Positions 9,368-17,778 of a stretch of DNA of 64,000 nt are shown one piece after another; the first letter of the stretch is position 1; each line of letters starts with the position of its first letter. The DNA is from Rahnella bonaserana (GTDB lineage: Bacteria > Pseudomonadota > Gammaproteobacteria > Enterobacterales > Enterobacteriaceae). The stretch lies in assembly GCF_019049675.1 (NCBI RefSeq), contig NZ_JAFMOW010000052.1, forward strand, positions 1-64,000, read 5' to 3'. A model generated the notes under the pieces. That model was not told the DNA's origin. It did no database searches and was given only the letters and a program-made list of their open reading frames with translations. The position numbers and the translations under genes were made by a program.

Positions 9368-11152
9368 TTACTCAGGGAGCAGTGCGCTGGAGGTAAATCC
9401 GCACGGGCCGTTTTCCTGATTTTTGAACCGCCAGCAGTGCTGATGGTATTTCGCCACAGTATTACGGTGCGCCACGCTGATAACCGATGTTTGCGGCAAC
9501 TCGCTGAGCAGCAGAGCGTAAACCTGTTGCTCGGTTTCGTCATCCAGCGCGCTGGTCGCTTCGTCGAGGAACAGCGTATCGGGCTGGATCAGCAGGGCGC
9601 GGGCGAATGACAACCGCTGTTGTTCACCCGGCGACAGGCGCTGGCTCCAGTTGGCGTAATCATCGAGGATTTCAACCGAGGCCAGATGCGGCAGGCGGCA
9701 TTGTTCCAGAACCTGTTGCAGGCGTTCATCGGTATATTCGCGGCTGGCGTCAGGGTAACTCAGCGCGTCACGCAGGGTACCAATCGGGATATAACTGCGC
9801 TGCGGCAGGAACAGATAACGCTTTCCTTCCGCCAGCGCGATATTGCCAGAACCGTAAGGCCAGATACCGGCGATGGCGCGCAGCAGCGTCGATTTACCAC
9901 AGCCAGAAGGACCGGCAATCAGCACACGCTCACCCGGCTTCATTGATGCGGAAACGTCACAGAACAGCGGATTACCGTTCGGCAGATTCAGTGTCAGCTT
10001 ATCGAGTTGCAGGGCATGTTCACTGCTTTTACCGACGTTAATCCCGCGTGGCTGAGCGTTGACCTGATCGATAGCGGCGTTAAAACCGGCAAGACGGTTA
10101 ACCGTGGCTTTCCAGTTGGCCAGATCGGTGAAGGCATCGATAAACCAGGATAACGCACCCTGTACCTGACCGAACGCAGAGGCGATTTGCATCAGCGCAC
10201 CCATCTGAATGGCACCGGCGAAATAGCGCGGCGAGGCCACCAGAATCGGGAAGATATTGGCAAACTGTGCGTAAAAGTTGGTCGCGACGTTCAGACGACG
10301 GGTCACGCGCATGATTGACCACCAGTTGGTTTTGATGGATTCAAACTTGCCGGTCAGCTGGTCGTGTTCGTTTTTCTCACCGTGATACAGGGCAATTGCA
10401 TCGCTGTTTTCGCGGATACGGATCAGGCCAAAACGGAAGTTCGCCTCAAACCATTCCTGATTAAACCCGAGTTTTACCAGCGGCTTACCGATATACCAGA
10501 TAATGAAGGAACCGACGGCGGCGTAAAGCAGGGCGAACCACAGCATGTAGCCCGGGATTTCAAAGTGATGTCCCGCCAGCATGAAATTTAGCGGGCCGCT
10601 GATCGACCACAAAATAAACACGAACGAGAACAACGTCACCACGCTCGACAGCAGTCCGAGAACCAGAGAAAGTGTCCCGCTGGTCAGGGCATTCAGGTCA
10701 TCAGAAATACGCTGATCGGGGTTATCCACCTGATGCTGGTACTCCGTGTAATAATAGGCGTGATTGGTCAGCCACTTCTCCATATACTCTTCGGTCATCC
10801 AGCGCCGCCAGCTCATTTGCAGGCCTTGTGTCAGATAAACCCGGTAGATGGCAATCACGATAAACAGCAGCGCCAGCCAGGTAAATTTCCACAGCTGGGC
10901 TTTGAAAACCGGATAGTTTCTGTTTTGCAGCGCGTCGTAAAAAACGCGGTTCCATTCGTTAAACTGCACGCTGAGATACACGCCAGCCAGTGAAAGGATG
11001 ATGATAGTGGTCAACATGCCCCAGGCTCGCCACTTTTCTTCCGAACGCCAGTAAGGCTTAATTAACTGCCAGACGGCGCCCCATTGCGCCGATTTCCCAG
11101 GTTTTTTAGTCATAATAGCCATGTGTAATCGATATGTTGTGAAGCCAATCAT
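9368..11152 (-). CDS. ABC transporter, fused permease/ATPase of the SbmA/BacA-YddA class
   Basis: Up to 594 residues. The N-terminal half is an ABC_membrane_2 (SbmA/BacA-like) domain with the marker R-W-R-x-W-(M/L)-T-E-E-Y, here S-W-R-R-W-M-T-E-E-Y-M-E-K-W-L, and N-P-D-Q-R-I-S-D-D. The C-terminal half is an ATPase with Walker A G-P-S-G-C-G-K-S-T-L, signature L-S-P-G-E-Q-Q-R and Walker B D-T-L-F-L-D-E-A. E. coli YddA has this layout. The family includes peptide and vitamin B12 transporters, but YddA's substrate is not established. The start is uncertain: ATGs at 11152, 11122 and 11113 all lack a strong ribosome site, and homology favours one of the inner two. Confidence 0.85.
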   Translation of the reverse strand: MIGFTTYRLHMAIMTKKPGKSAQWGAVWQLIKPYWRSEEKWRAWGMLTTIIILSLAGVYLSVQFNEWNRVFYDALQNRNYPVFKAQLWKFTWLALLFIVIAIYRVYLTQGLQMSWRRWMTEEYMEKWLTNHAYYYTEYQHQVDNPDQRISDDLNALTSGTLSLVLGLLSSVVTLFSFVFILWSISGPLNFMLAGHHFEIPGYMLWFALLYAAVGSFIIWYIGKPLVKLGFNQEWFEANFRFGLIRIRENSDAIALYHGEKNEHDQLTGKFESIKTNWWSIMRVTRRLNVATNFYAQFANIFPILVASPRYFAGAIQMGALMQIASAFGQVQGALSWFIDAFTDLANWKATVNRLAGFNAAIDQVNAQPRGINVGKSSEHALQLDKLTLNLPNGNPLFCDVSASMKPGERVLIAGPSGCGKSTLLRAIAGIWPYGSGNIALAEGKRYLFLPQRSYIPIGTLRDALSYPDASREYTDERLQQVLEQCRLPHLASVEILDDYANWSQRLSPGEQQRLSFARALLIQPDTLFLDEATSALDDETEQQVYALLLSELPQTSVISVAHRNTVAKYHQHCWRFKNQENGPCGFTSSALLPE

Positions 11153-11251
11153 CCCAGAATGAGTGCCTCAGTGCGATAGGGCAATGAGCCACTTGTAAGG
11201 ATGTTTTTCCAGCACGAAGCTCTGTAGACCACAAAAGTAGAAGGATGTTTG

Positions 11252-11968
11252 ATGAAAGTCGCAGTGAATTTACTGCTGGTGGCAGGATGTCTTGCCAGTG
11301 TTCAGGCGTTTGCTCAGATTGATGAACCTGATATTGATGCTGATTGTGTAAAAGCAGGCATTTATGCTGCCGCAGGGAAAGTGGCTTACCAGCAGGGCGA
11401 GATGGGCAAAGCCCGGGAAATTTTCCGCAATCAGGTTGCCTGGAGCGAGTTTTGCCACAAGCCGCAGGATCAGATTGCGACGGCTTACAACAACATCGCG
11501 CTGACCTACATAAAGCAGGGCGATTATCTGAAAGCCAAAGCCTGGCTGATGCTGGCACCTGCTGACAAAAAATCACAATACAACCTTGGTCTGATCCAGC
11601 CAAAACTGGCTGCAATGCCGCAGGCTGAGAGTCCGGCAGGTATTTACTGGCAATATGCCGGTTTTGGTAGCTGGAATATCCTCGAAGTGAAAGGCGAAGA
11701 AGCGCAGTTCAAAATTGATTTCAGCGGCCTGTATATGGGGCAAATGTCGCTGTACTACGGTCCGAATACCGGTGAGTTTTCGGTGGTAACGGCCATCAAA
11801 GACCATCACGCGATTTACCACGAAGCCGACGATGCCTCGGCCGGTGGCGGTGAATGCAGCGTAGACATGAATTTCGACCCGCACACCGTGAAACTGCACA
11901 CTACCGGTGACTGCGGTTTCGGCCACAATGTCCAGGCCGAAGGCGCATTTGTACGGGTGACGCAGTAG
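11252..11968 (+). CDS. Secreted protein with TPR-like N-terminal half, function unknown
   Basis: A 238-residue protein with a Sec signal (M-K-V-A-V-N-L-L-L-V-A-G-C-L-A-S-V-Q-A-F-A). The ATG at 11252 is preceded by AGAAGGA. Residues 30-110 contain two helical TPR-like units (Y-Q-Q-G-E-M-G-K-A-R-E-I-F and Y-N-N-I-A-L-T-Y-I-K-Q-G-D-Y-L-K-A-K). The second half looks beta-rich (Y-W-Q-Y-A-G-F-G-S-W-N-I through V-R-V-T-Q) with paired Cys. I do not recognise the family. It is transcribed divergently from the ABC transporter, about 100 bp away. Confidence 0.75.
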   Translation: MKVAVNLLLVAGCLASVQAFAQIDEPDIDADCVKAGIYAAAGKVAYQQGEMGKAREIFRNQVAWSEFCHKPQDQIATAYNNIALTYIKQGDYLKAKAWLMLAPADKKSQYNLGLIQPKLAAMPQAESPAGIYWQYAGFGSWNILEVKGEEAQFKIDFSGLYMGQMSLYYGPNTGEFSVVTAIKDHHAIYHEADDASAGGGECSVDMNFDPHTVKLHTTGDCGFGHNVQAEGAFVRVTQ

Positions 11969-12010
11969 GTCTAAGAAGGTGTACGGGCAGACCTGGGACG
12001 TTTTTTAACG

Positions 12011-12030
12011 CCTCCCCTTCGCAGGGGAGG
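12011..12030. repeat. Short intergenic palindrome
   Basis: An 8-bp stem CCTCCCCT/AGGGGAGG with loop TCGC lies between two converging genes. A related hairpin with the same CCTCC...GCAGG layout occurs at 30435-30454, so this may be a small dispersed repeat, or just a terminator. Confidence 0.4.
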
Positions 12031-12082
12031 GTGCCGATCGAAGTATAGGGTTAGCAGAACAGGGCGCCGGCTCAGTTTATAT

Positions 12083-12952
12083 TCACTGCGGCCACTTCAT
12101 TTCGCCCTTCAATACTTTCGCGCTTAACTCTAATGACGAATCATCTTTAAGTTGCGGATAGTGTTTTTTCATTGCGGCGATAAGTGCTGCGGAATCTTTC
12201 GCTTTCGGTAATTCCTTTTCCAGCGTCAGCAGGTACTGGCGGGTGAATTTTACCGACTCCAGCGTTTTTGGCGCACCTGGCAGGAAATGCCCCGGCACCA
12301 CGACTTCCGGTTTCAGGCCGGTGATTTCATCCAGCGCTTCCACCCATTGCTTACGCGATGTCGGCGTCTGCGTATCTGCGGTCCAGACATGCATATTATT
12401 GCCATCCACCAGCACCCCGCCGGCCACCGCTTTCAATGACGGGATCCACACGAACGTACGCTCTGCATCCACGCCCTGAATTTCGAATTTATGGCCTTCG
12501 AGCGTGAATTCATTGCCCTTCAGCGGCTCTGGCGTGGTGACAGATTTTGGCGCGTTGTCCTTGAGTTGTGGACCCCAGAACGCGACTTTGCCGTCTTTAG
12601 TGGCATTGATCTGATCGACCGTCGCCTGCGTGGCGACCACTTTCGCTTGCGGGAATGCTGCGCGGATAACGTCCAGCCCGAAGTAGAAATCAGGATCTGA
12701 CTGGCTGATGTACACGGTGGTCAGTGTCTTGCCGGTGGCTTTGATCATCTCCACCAGCTTCTCAGCATCATTACGCTGAAACTGCGCGTCGATTAACACC
12801 GCTTCTTTTTCGCCGGTGATGATTTCAGAGGACACCGGGAAAATGCTGTTTTCACCCGGGTTATACACCTCCATTTTCAGCGCGCTGGCGGCGTGAGCGG
12901 AAAGGCTGCTGCCCAGCAGGGCGGCGATCAGAGTCAGATGTTTCAGTTGCAT
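12083..12952 (-). CDS. Periplasmic MBL-fold protein with altered zinc ligands
   Basis: A 289-residue protein with a Sec signal (residues 1-21, ending S-A-H-A-A) and a metallo-beta-lactamase fold: A-V-L-I-D-A-Q-F early, V-V-A-T-Q-A-T-V in the middle and V-V-P-G-H-F-L-P-G late. The usual H-x-H-x-D-H motif reads Q-S-D-P-D-F (Q84, D86, D88, F89). Only the Asp and the later P-G-H are conventional. A D-P-D-(F/Y)-Y-F-G form occurs in one MBL subgroup as I recall, but the first His is also missing here. It is divergent from a LysR gene that probably regulates it. Substrate unknown. Confidence 0.8.
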   Translation of the reverse strand: MQLKHLTLIAALLGSSLSAHAASALKMEVYNPGENSIFPVSSEIITGEKEAVLIDAQFQRNDAEKLVEMIKATGKTLTTVYISQSDPDFYFGLDVIRAAFPQAKVVATQATVDQINATKDGKVAFWGPQLKDNAPKSVTTPEPLKGNEFTLEGHKFEIQGVDAERTFVWIPSLKAVAGGVLVDGNNMHVWTADTQTPTSRKQWVEALDEITGLKPEVVVPGHFLPGAPKTLESVKFTRQYLLTLEKELPKAKDSAALIAAMKKHYPQLKDDSSLELSAKVLKGEMKWPQ

Positions 12953-13067
12953 GGGGTTTCCTCAGAGGTATCAATAATCACGTTCAGTAAGTATCTACTG
13001 TACGTTGCATAATCCGCGGGAAAAACCGGATAATGCGCAACTGTTTGTTGCATAAACCGGACGAATC

Positions 13068-13985
13068 ATGGACAGAATTACCGCTGCACAAGTGTTTGTT
13101 GCCATCGTTGAACGGGGAAGCATGATCAATGCTGCCGAGTCGCTGAATATGTCGCGGGCGATGGTGACGCGTTATCTGTCAGAGATGGAAAAATGGTCGG
13201 GCGCGCGCCTGCTGCATCGTTCCACCCGTAAACTCAGCCTGACGGATGCGGGCGAAAACACGCTGGCGCGTTGCCGGAAAATGCTGTCGGTGGCGGCGGA
13301 AATGGCCAGCGTAGCGGACACCGGCGATGAAGCGTTGCGCGGTTTGCTGCGTCTGAGCTGTTCACAATCATTCGGGCAGGGCGCGCTGGTGATTGCGGTC
13401 ACCGAGTTTTTGCGGCGACATCCGCAGGTCAGCATTGATCTTCAGCTGGAAAGCCGGGCGATCAATCTGGTGGAAGACCGTATCGATCTGGCGCTGCGTA
13501 TCACCAACGATCTGGATCCGAATCTGATCGCACGGCCGCTGGCGCTTTGCCCTTCGGTGGTGTGTGCCTCTCCGGCTTATCTTGCCGCGCAGGGCACGCC
13601 GCAACATCCGCAGGATCTGGCGGTTCATAATTGCCTGACGTACACGTATTTCGGCAAAAGCCTGTGGCAGTTTGCGCGGCTGGGTGAACAGGTGACGATC
13701 CCGGTGAGCGGCAATCTGAGCGCCAATGAATCGCTGGTACTGCTGACCGGCGCGGTGGAAGGCGCGGGGATTGTCATGCAGCCTTATTACTCGGCAGCGC
13801 CGCTGATTGCCAGCGGGCAACTGGTTCCCCTGCTTGAACAGTGGCAGCCACAGGAAATGGGGATTTATGCGATTTACGCGTCGCGACGGCAAATGCCAGC
13901 GGCGTTGCGTGCGCTGCTCGATTTTCTGGTGGAGTGGTTTAAAGGGAATCCGCGCTGGCTTTCCCTGAAAGAGGAAAAACGCTGA
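13068..13985 (+). CDS. LysR-family transcriptional regulator
   Basis: A 305-residue LysR-type regulator with an N-terminal winged helix (A-A-Q-V-F-V-A-I-V-E-R-G-S-M, M-S-R-A-M-V-T-R-Y-L) and a periplasmic-binding-protein-like effector domain. The wording S-R-A-M-V-T-R-Y-L and L-L-R-L-S-C-S-Q-S-F-G is typical of the AaeR/DmlR/YhjC-like subgroup. It is divergent from the MBL-fold gene with a 115-bp shared promoter region, the usual arrangement for a LysR regulator and its target. The effector is unknown. Confidence 0.88.
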   Translation: MDRITAAQVFVAIVERGSMINAAESLNMSRAMVTRYLSEMEKWSGARLLHRSTRKLSLTDAGENTLARCRKMLSVAAEMASVADTGDEALRGLLRLSCSQSFGQGALVIAVTEFLRRHPQVSIDLQLESRAINLVEDRIDLALRITNDLDPNLIARPLALCPSVVCASPAYLAAQGTPQHPQDLAVHNCLTYTYFGKSLWQFARLGEQVTIPVSGNLSANESLVLLTGAVEGAGIVMQPYYSAAPLIASGQLVPLLEQWQPQEMGIYAIYASRRQMPAALRALLDFLVEWFKGNPRWLSLKEEKR

Positions 13986-14201
13986 ACTGACGGGGAAAGA
14001 AATCACTGGAATCGGTTCCTTTTCCGCTGTTAGCGCATTTTATGCAATGTATTGTTATGTAAAGATTAATCGTGTAAACGGGTGTTTTTCAGGCAGTAAG
14101 GGCACAGACTGCGTCTGGTCAAAAGTGTGATCAACGTGGTATTTAAGCCAATCCGGTGTCATACCGGACTTTACTCATAACTAAAAATATCCGGAGTTTT
14201 T

Positions 14202-15365
14202 ATGCCTGTCGCACTCCTGGCACTGGCGCTGAGCGCGTTTGCCATCGGTACCACTGAATTCGTCATTATGGGGCTGCTCCCCAACGTGGCGGGGGATCTG
14301 AATGTCAGTATTCCTTCTGCAGGCTGGTTAATCAGCGGATACGCACTGGGCGTGGCGATCGGTGCGCCGATCATGGCCGTACTGACGGCAAAACTGCCGC
14401 GCAAAAATACCCTGCTGCTGCTGATGAGCATCTTTATTGTTGGCAACGTGATGTGCGCGCTTTCCTACAGCTACGGTTTCCTGATGCTGGCGCGTGTGAT
14501 TACCGCGCTGTGTCACGGGGCCTTCTTTGGGATTGGCGCGGTGGTGGCGGCAAGTCTGGTGGCGCCTAACCGCCGTGCCTCAGCGGTTGCGCTGATGTTT
14601 ACCGGCCTGACGCTGGCTAACGTGCTGGGTGTTCCGCTCGGTACCGCGCTCGGACAGGCTTTCGGCTGGCGTTCAACGTTCTGGGTGGTGGCCGTGATTG
14701 GTGTGGCGTCGCTGTTCGCGCTGTATAAAAAGCTGCCGGATAAGAAAGAAGAAGAACCGACCGATCTGCGTAAGGAAATCCGTGCGCTGGGCAGCCTCGG
14801 TTTATGGCTGTCGCTGTCGATCACCATTTTCTTTGCGGCGGCAATGTTCGCGCTGTTCACCTATATCGCGCCTATCCTGACGCAAATCACCGGCGTGTCT
14901 GAACACGGCGTCAGCTGGACGCTGCTGCTGATCGGCCTCGGTCTGACCATCGGTAACGTGCTGGGCGGACGTCTGGCGGACTGGCGTCTCGGTATTTCAC
15001 TGACCATGACCTTCCTGATGATCGCGATATTCTCCGTGCTGTTCAGCTACACCAGCGTTCATCTGGTAGCCGCCGAAATCACGCTGTTTATCTGGGCGAT
15101 GGTGAACTTTGCTGCGGTGCCTGCGTTGCAGGTTAACGTGGTGACCTATGGTAAAAACGCGCCGAATCTGGTTTCCACGCTGAACATTGCCGCATTTAAC
15201 GTTGGCAATGCGCTGGGCGCGTGGGTTGGCGGTGCGGTCATCGAGCGCGGAATGGGGCTGAACACCGTGCCACTGGCAGCGGGCGGACTGGGCGCCATCG
15301 GCTTCGTGCTGTGCGTGATCACTTTCCGCCGTGCGGCGAAGAAAGCGGAAAAAGCCGTCGCGTAA
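14202..15365 (+). CDS. MFS transporter of the AraJ/YdhP (DHA1) group
   Basis: A 387-residue major-facilitator antiporter with about 12 membrane segments. It begins directly in TM1 with A-I-G-T-T-E-F-V-I-M-G-L-L-P, the hallmark of the AraJ/YdhP/NepI group. Motif C-like P-L-G-T-A-L-G-Q and a charged central loop (K-K-E-E-E-P-T-D-L-R-K, about residues 184-195) divide the halves. CCGGAG precedes the ATG. The family exports sugars, nucleosides or drugs; the substrate here is unknown. E. coli YdhP is the closest protein I recognise. It ends at a bidirectional terminator. Confidence 0.87.
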   Translation: MPVALLALALSAFAIGTTEFVIMGLLPNVAGDLNVSIPSAGWLISGYALGVAIGAPIMAVLTAKLPRKNTLLLLMSIFIVGNVMCALSYSYGFLMLARVITALCHGAFFGIGAVVAASLVAPNRRASAVALMFTGLTLANVLGVPLGTALGQAFGWRSTFWVVAVIGVASLFALYKKLPDKKEEEPTDLRKEIRALGSLGLWLSLSITIFFAAAMFALFTYIAPILTQITGVSEHGVSWTLLLIGLGLTIGNVLGGRLADWRLGISLTMTFLMIAIFSVLFSYTSVHLVAAEITLFIWAMVNFAAVPALQVNVVTYGKNAPNLVSTLNIAAFNVGNALGAWVGGAVIERGMGLNTVPLAAGGLGAIGFVLCVITFRRAAKKAEKAVA

Positions 15366-15384
15366 ATCAGTACCCTGAGATGAC

Positions 15385-15423
15385 AAAAGGCCACGTGGAA
15401 AATATCCGGCGTGGCCTTTTTTG
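15385..15423. terminator. Bidirectional rho-independent terminator
   Basis: An 11-bp stem AAAAGGCCACG/CGTGGCCTTTT lies between the converging MFS and receptor genes, with further T residues on the right. Confidence 0.85.
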
Positions 15424-15449
15424 TTTCTCTTTTACAGGTCAGGTATTGA

Positions 15450-17720
15450 TCAGAAACGCACTTCGCCACCCACCAGCCAGGTTCTTCCGCGCGCGGTATT
15501 CACCGCTGTGGTCGGGTCGTTCTGACCATACATCGAATTCAGCTTGTTCAGGGCTTCTGAATAATCTTTATCCATCAGATTCTGAACCGAGAATTTCAGC
15601 ATCAGATTACGGTTAAATTCGTAGGTGCTGTAGAGGTCGATAATCGTCGGAATGTTGGGCATCTTTTCATTTTCCAGCGCACCGGTGGTTTCGTTAAAGT
15701 TCTGATCCGGCGAAGTGCGGCGGGTTTTTCCGGTGTATTTCACCAGTGTCCCGACCGTCAGGCTTTCATCGAGGAAGCGCACGCCGGTATCTACGGTGAA
15801 ATACATCTCCGGCAGTTCATTGATATTGCCGACACCAAACGAACCGGTGGCAATCGACGTCGGCTGATTGGTGTGTTCCTTGCTGAAAGAGAGTCGGGTG
15901 AAGGCCCGACCGGTATCATATTCCGCCTCAATTTCCACGCCGTGCGTGCGCACCGGTGACAGGGAATTGACGTAAATGTACATGTTGTCGGAATAGTCTT
16001 CGCTCTGGTCTTCCCAGTCGTTTTGCAGATTCTCGCCGATGCTGCATTTGCGCCCGTTGCGGCACACCATAAAGGAATCACTGTAGATGTACTTCTTGAT
16101 TTTGCTGGTGTAATACAGGGCTTTCAGGCGCAGGGAGTCCTCTTCAAACAACAGGTTACCCGCTGCGGAATTAAAGCCAATCTGATAGGTTTCTGCACGC
16201 TCGCCTTTGAGGAACGGGTTCATCGAGGCGCCGCCGGAGTTAGAGAAAAACACTTCCTGCACGTTCGGACCGCGCATTGATTTGCTGTAACTGACGAAGG
16301 GCTCGAACCACGGACGGATCTCCGCTGAGAGCATGACGGACGGATTAAAACCGTCTTCGGTCAGGCTGATATTCTGACCGCCCTGCGGGAAACAGGTGAC
16401 GCGCGGATCGCACGCCGGTTTGTAACCGCTGAGATCGTAATAGCTGTAGTTAAGATCAAAGTTACCTTTCCAGATGCCTTTTTTCAGCTCCAGCCCGGTA
16501 TACAGGCTGTAAACGTCCTGCTTGCCGGAAGGCTGGAACGTATTGTTCTCAATCGACTGCTGCTCCGCGTCGGGATTATCCTCAGACCAGGCATTGCTGT
16601 TGATATTTTTATCGTATTTATTGCGCATAATTTTGCTGCCGTAACTCCATGTGGTGTCCAGCCCGGCAAACACAAAGCGCGAGGTATTATTGATGTCGAT
16701 GGCATCTGACTGATTACTGGCATCAGTATTATAAAATGTATACAGCGTGTTGTTATCGTATTTCTGATTTCCACGGCTGGTGCTGAGCATTAAATTAAAA
16801 TCAATCAGCTCAGAGAAAGGCGCGTAATGATATTTCAGATAAAAGTCGTCGCTGGTGATATCACGCTGGGTAAATTTATTGCCATAATGTCTGCCGGATA
16901 ATTCGAAACTGTTAAATTCATCGGGTTTAATATCCACTTTAACTAACTGGGATTTCGGATTCTGGCGATAACTTTTCTCATAGCCGAAATCGCTGCTACT
17001 TTGACCGTCGCCATTTTTGAACTGGGCGTCGATGGAACTGCCGCTGATCGCCGTCATAATGCCGAAACTGCCGGTGTCGGTGAACGCATCGGTTTTACCG
17101 GCGACGGCGATCATGCCGCTTTCGCCAATGCCGTTATTGCCCGCTGAGAAACGGGTGCGGATGCCAAACGGATTGCCGGAAAAAATCACGTCGTCCACGC
17201 CGAGGGTGCGCAGGTTGGCGCTGCCCGCTAAGGCATTGACGCCTGCTGAACCGGCGCTGGTGCCGCGTGACACATCAATGCCGACCAGGAAATTCGGGTC
17301 GATTAACGCGCCGGAGGCGCTGCTGGTAGAACCATGCGAAATACCGCCCGGCACGGAAGAACCGTAGAAGTTTTGCGTCACGCCGTCGATCATGGTGTTG
17401 ACGCGGCCAAAGCCGGACATGCCACGAATGTTGACGTCTACCGTGCCCTGGCTCGGATCAATTTGCGTGAAGGTGCCCGGCATACTGCGTAATACGGAAT
17501 CGGTAGATTGCAGATGGGTATTTTCCCCGCGTGAGCTGAACGCGCCGGGTTTGGCCATCGCTTCATGTTCACTGCTGAGTTTATCTGCCGAGACTTTCAG
17601 CGGACTGAACGTCACGGTTTCTTTATTACTTTCTGTTTCTGTGGTGGTGTCAGCAAATGCCAGCGGCGCAGTCAGCACTAAACCGGCACTGAGCATGCCG
17701 GTTAAAATGTTTTTTTTCAT
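15450..17720 (-). CDS. TonB-dependent outer-membrane receptor, haem/HasR-like class
   Basis: A 756-residue outer-membrane receptor. The signal peptide ends A-L-A-F-A-D (about residue 24). The plug domain carries V-D-V-N-I-R-G-M-S-G-F-G-R-V-N-T-M-I-D-G-V, close to HasR-type haemophore/haem receptors, and the barrel ends in a terminal Phe. A degenerate FRAP/NPNL haem-receptor signature appears as M-R-G-P-N-V-Q-E-V-F and M-N-P-F-L-K-G-E, but no His lies between the two boxes, unlike typical haem receptors. It is the last gene of a tonB/peptidase/receptor operon behind Fur-box matches. A peptide-bearing or siderophore ligand is as plausible as haem. Confidence 0.88.
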   Translation of the reverse strand: MKKNILTGMLSAGLVLTAPLAFADTTTETESNKETVTFSPLKVSADKLSSEHEAMAKPGAFSSRGENTHLQSTDSVLRSMPGTFTQIDPSQGTVDVNIRGMSGFGRVNTMIDGVTQNFYGSSVPGGISHGSTSSASGALIDPNFLVGIDVSRGTSAGSAGVNALAGSANLRTLGVDDVIFSGNPFGIRTRFSAGNNGIGESGMIAVAGKTDAFTDTGSFGIMTAISGSSIDAQFKNGDGQSSSDFGYEKSYRQNPKSQLVKVDIKPDEFNSFELSGRHYGNKFTQRDITSDDFYLKYHYAPFSELIDFNLMLSTSRGNQKYDNNTLYTFYNTDASNQSDAIDINNTSRFVFAGLDTTWSYGSKIMRNKYDKNINSNAWSEDNPDAEQQSIENNTFQPSGKQDVYSLYTGLELKKGIWKGNFDLNYSYYDLSGYKPACDPRVTCFPQGGQNISLTEDGFNPSVMLSAEIRPWFEPFVSYSKSMRGPNVQEVFFSNSGGASMNPFLKGERAETYQIGFNSAAGNLLFEEDSLRLKALYYTSKIKKYIYSDSFMVCRNGRKCSIGENLQNDWEDQSEDYSDNMYIYVNSLSPVRTHGVEIEAEYDTGRAFTRLSFSKEHTNQPTSIATGSFGVGNINELPEMYFTVDTGVRFLDESLTVGTLVKYTGKTRRTSPDQNFNETTGALENEKMPNIPTIIDLYSTYEFNRNLMLKFSVQNLMDKDYSEALNKLNSMYGQNDPTTAVNTARGRTWLVGGEVRF

Positions 17721-17778
17721 ATTCCCTCAGGAGGCTTTATTTTCTAATTGTTATTGCTCAGTATTGCTTTCTAATAAA

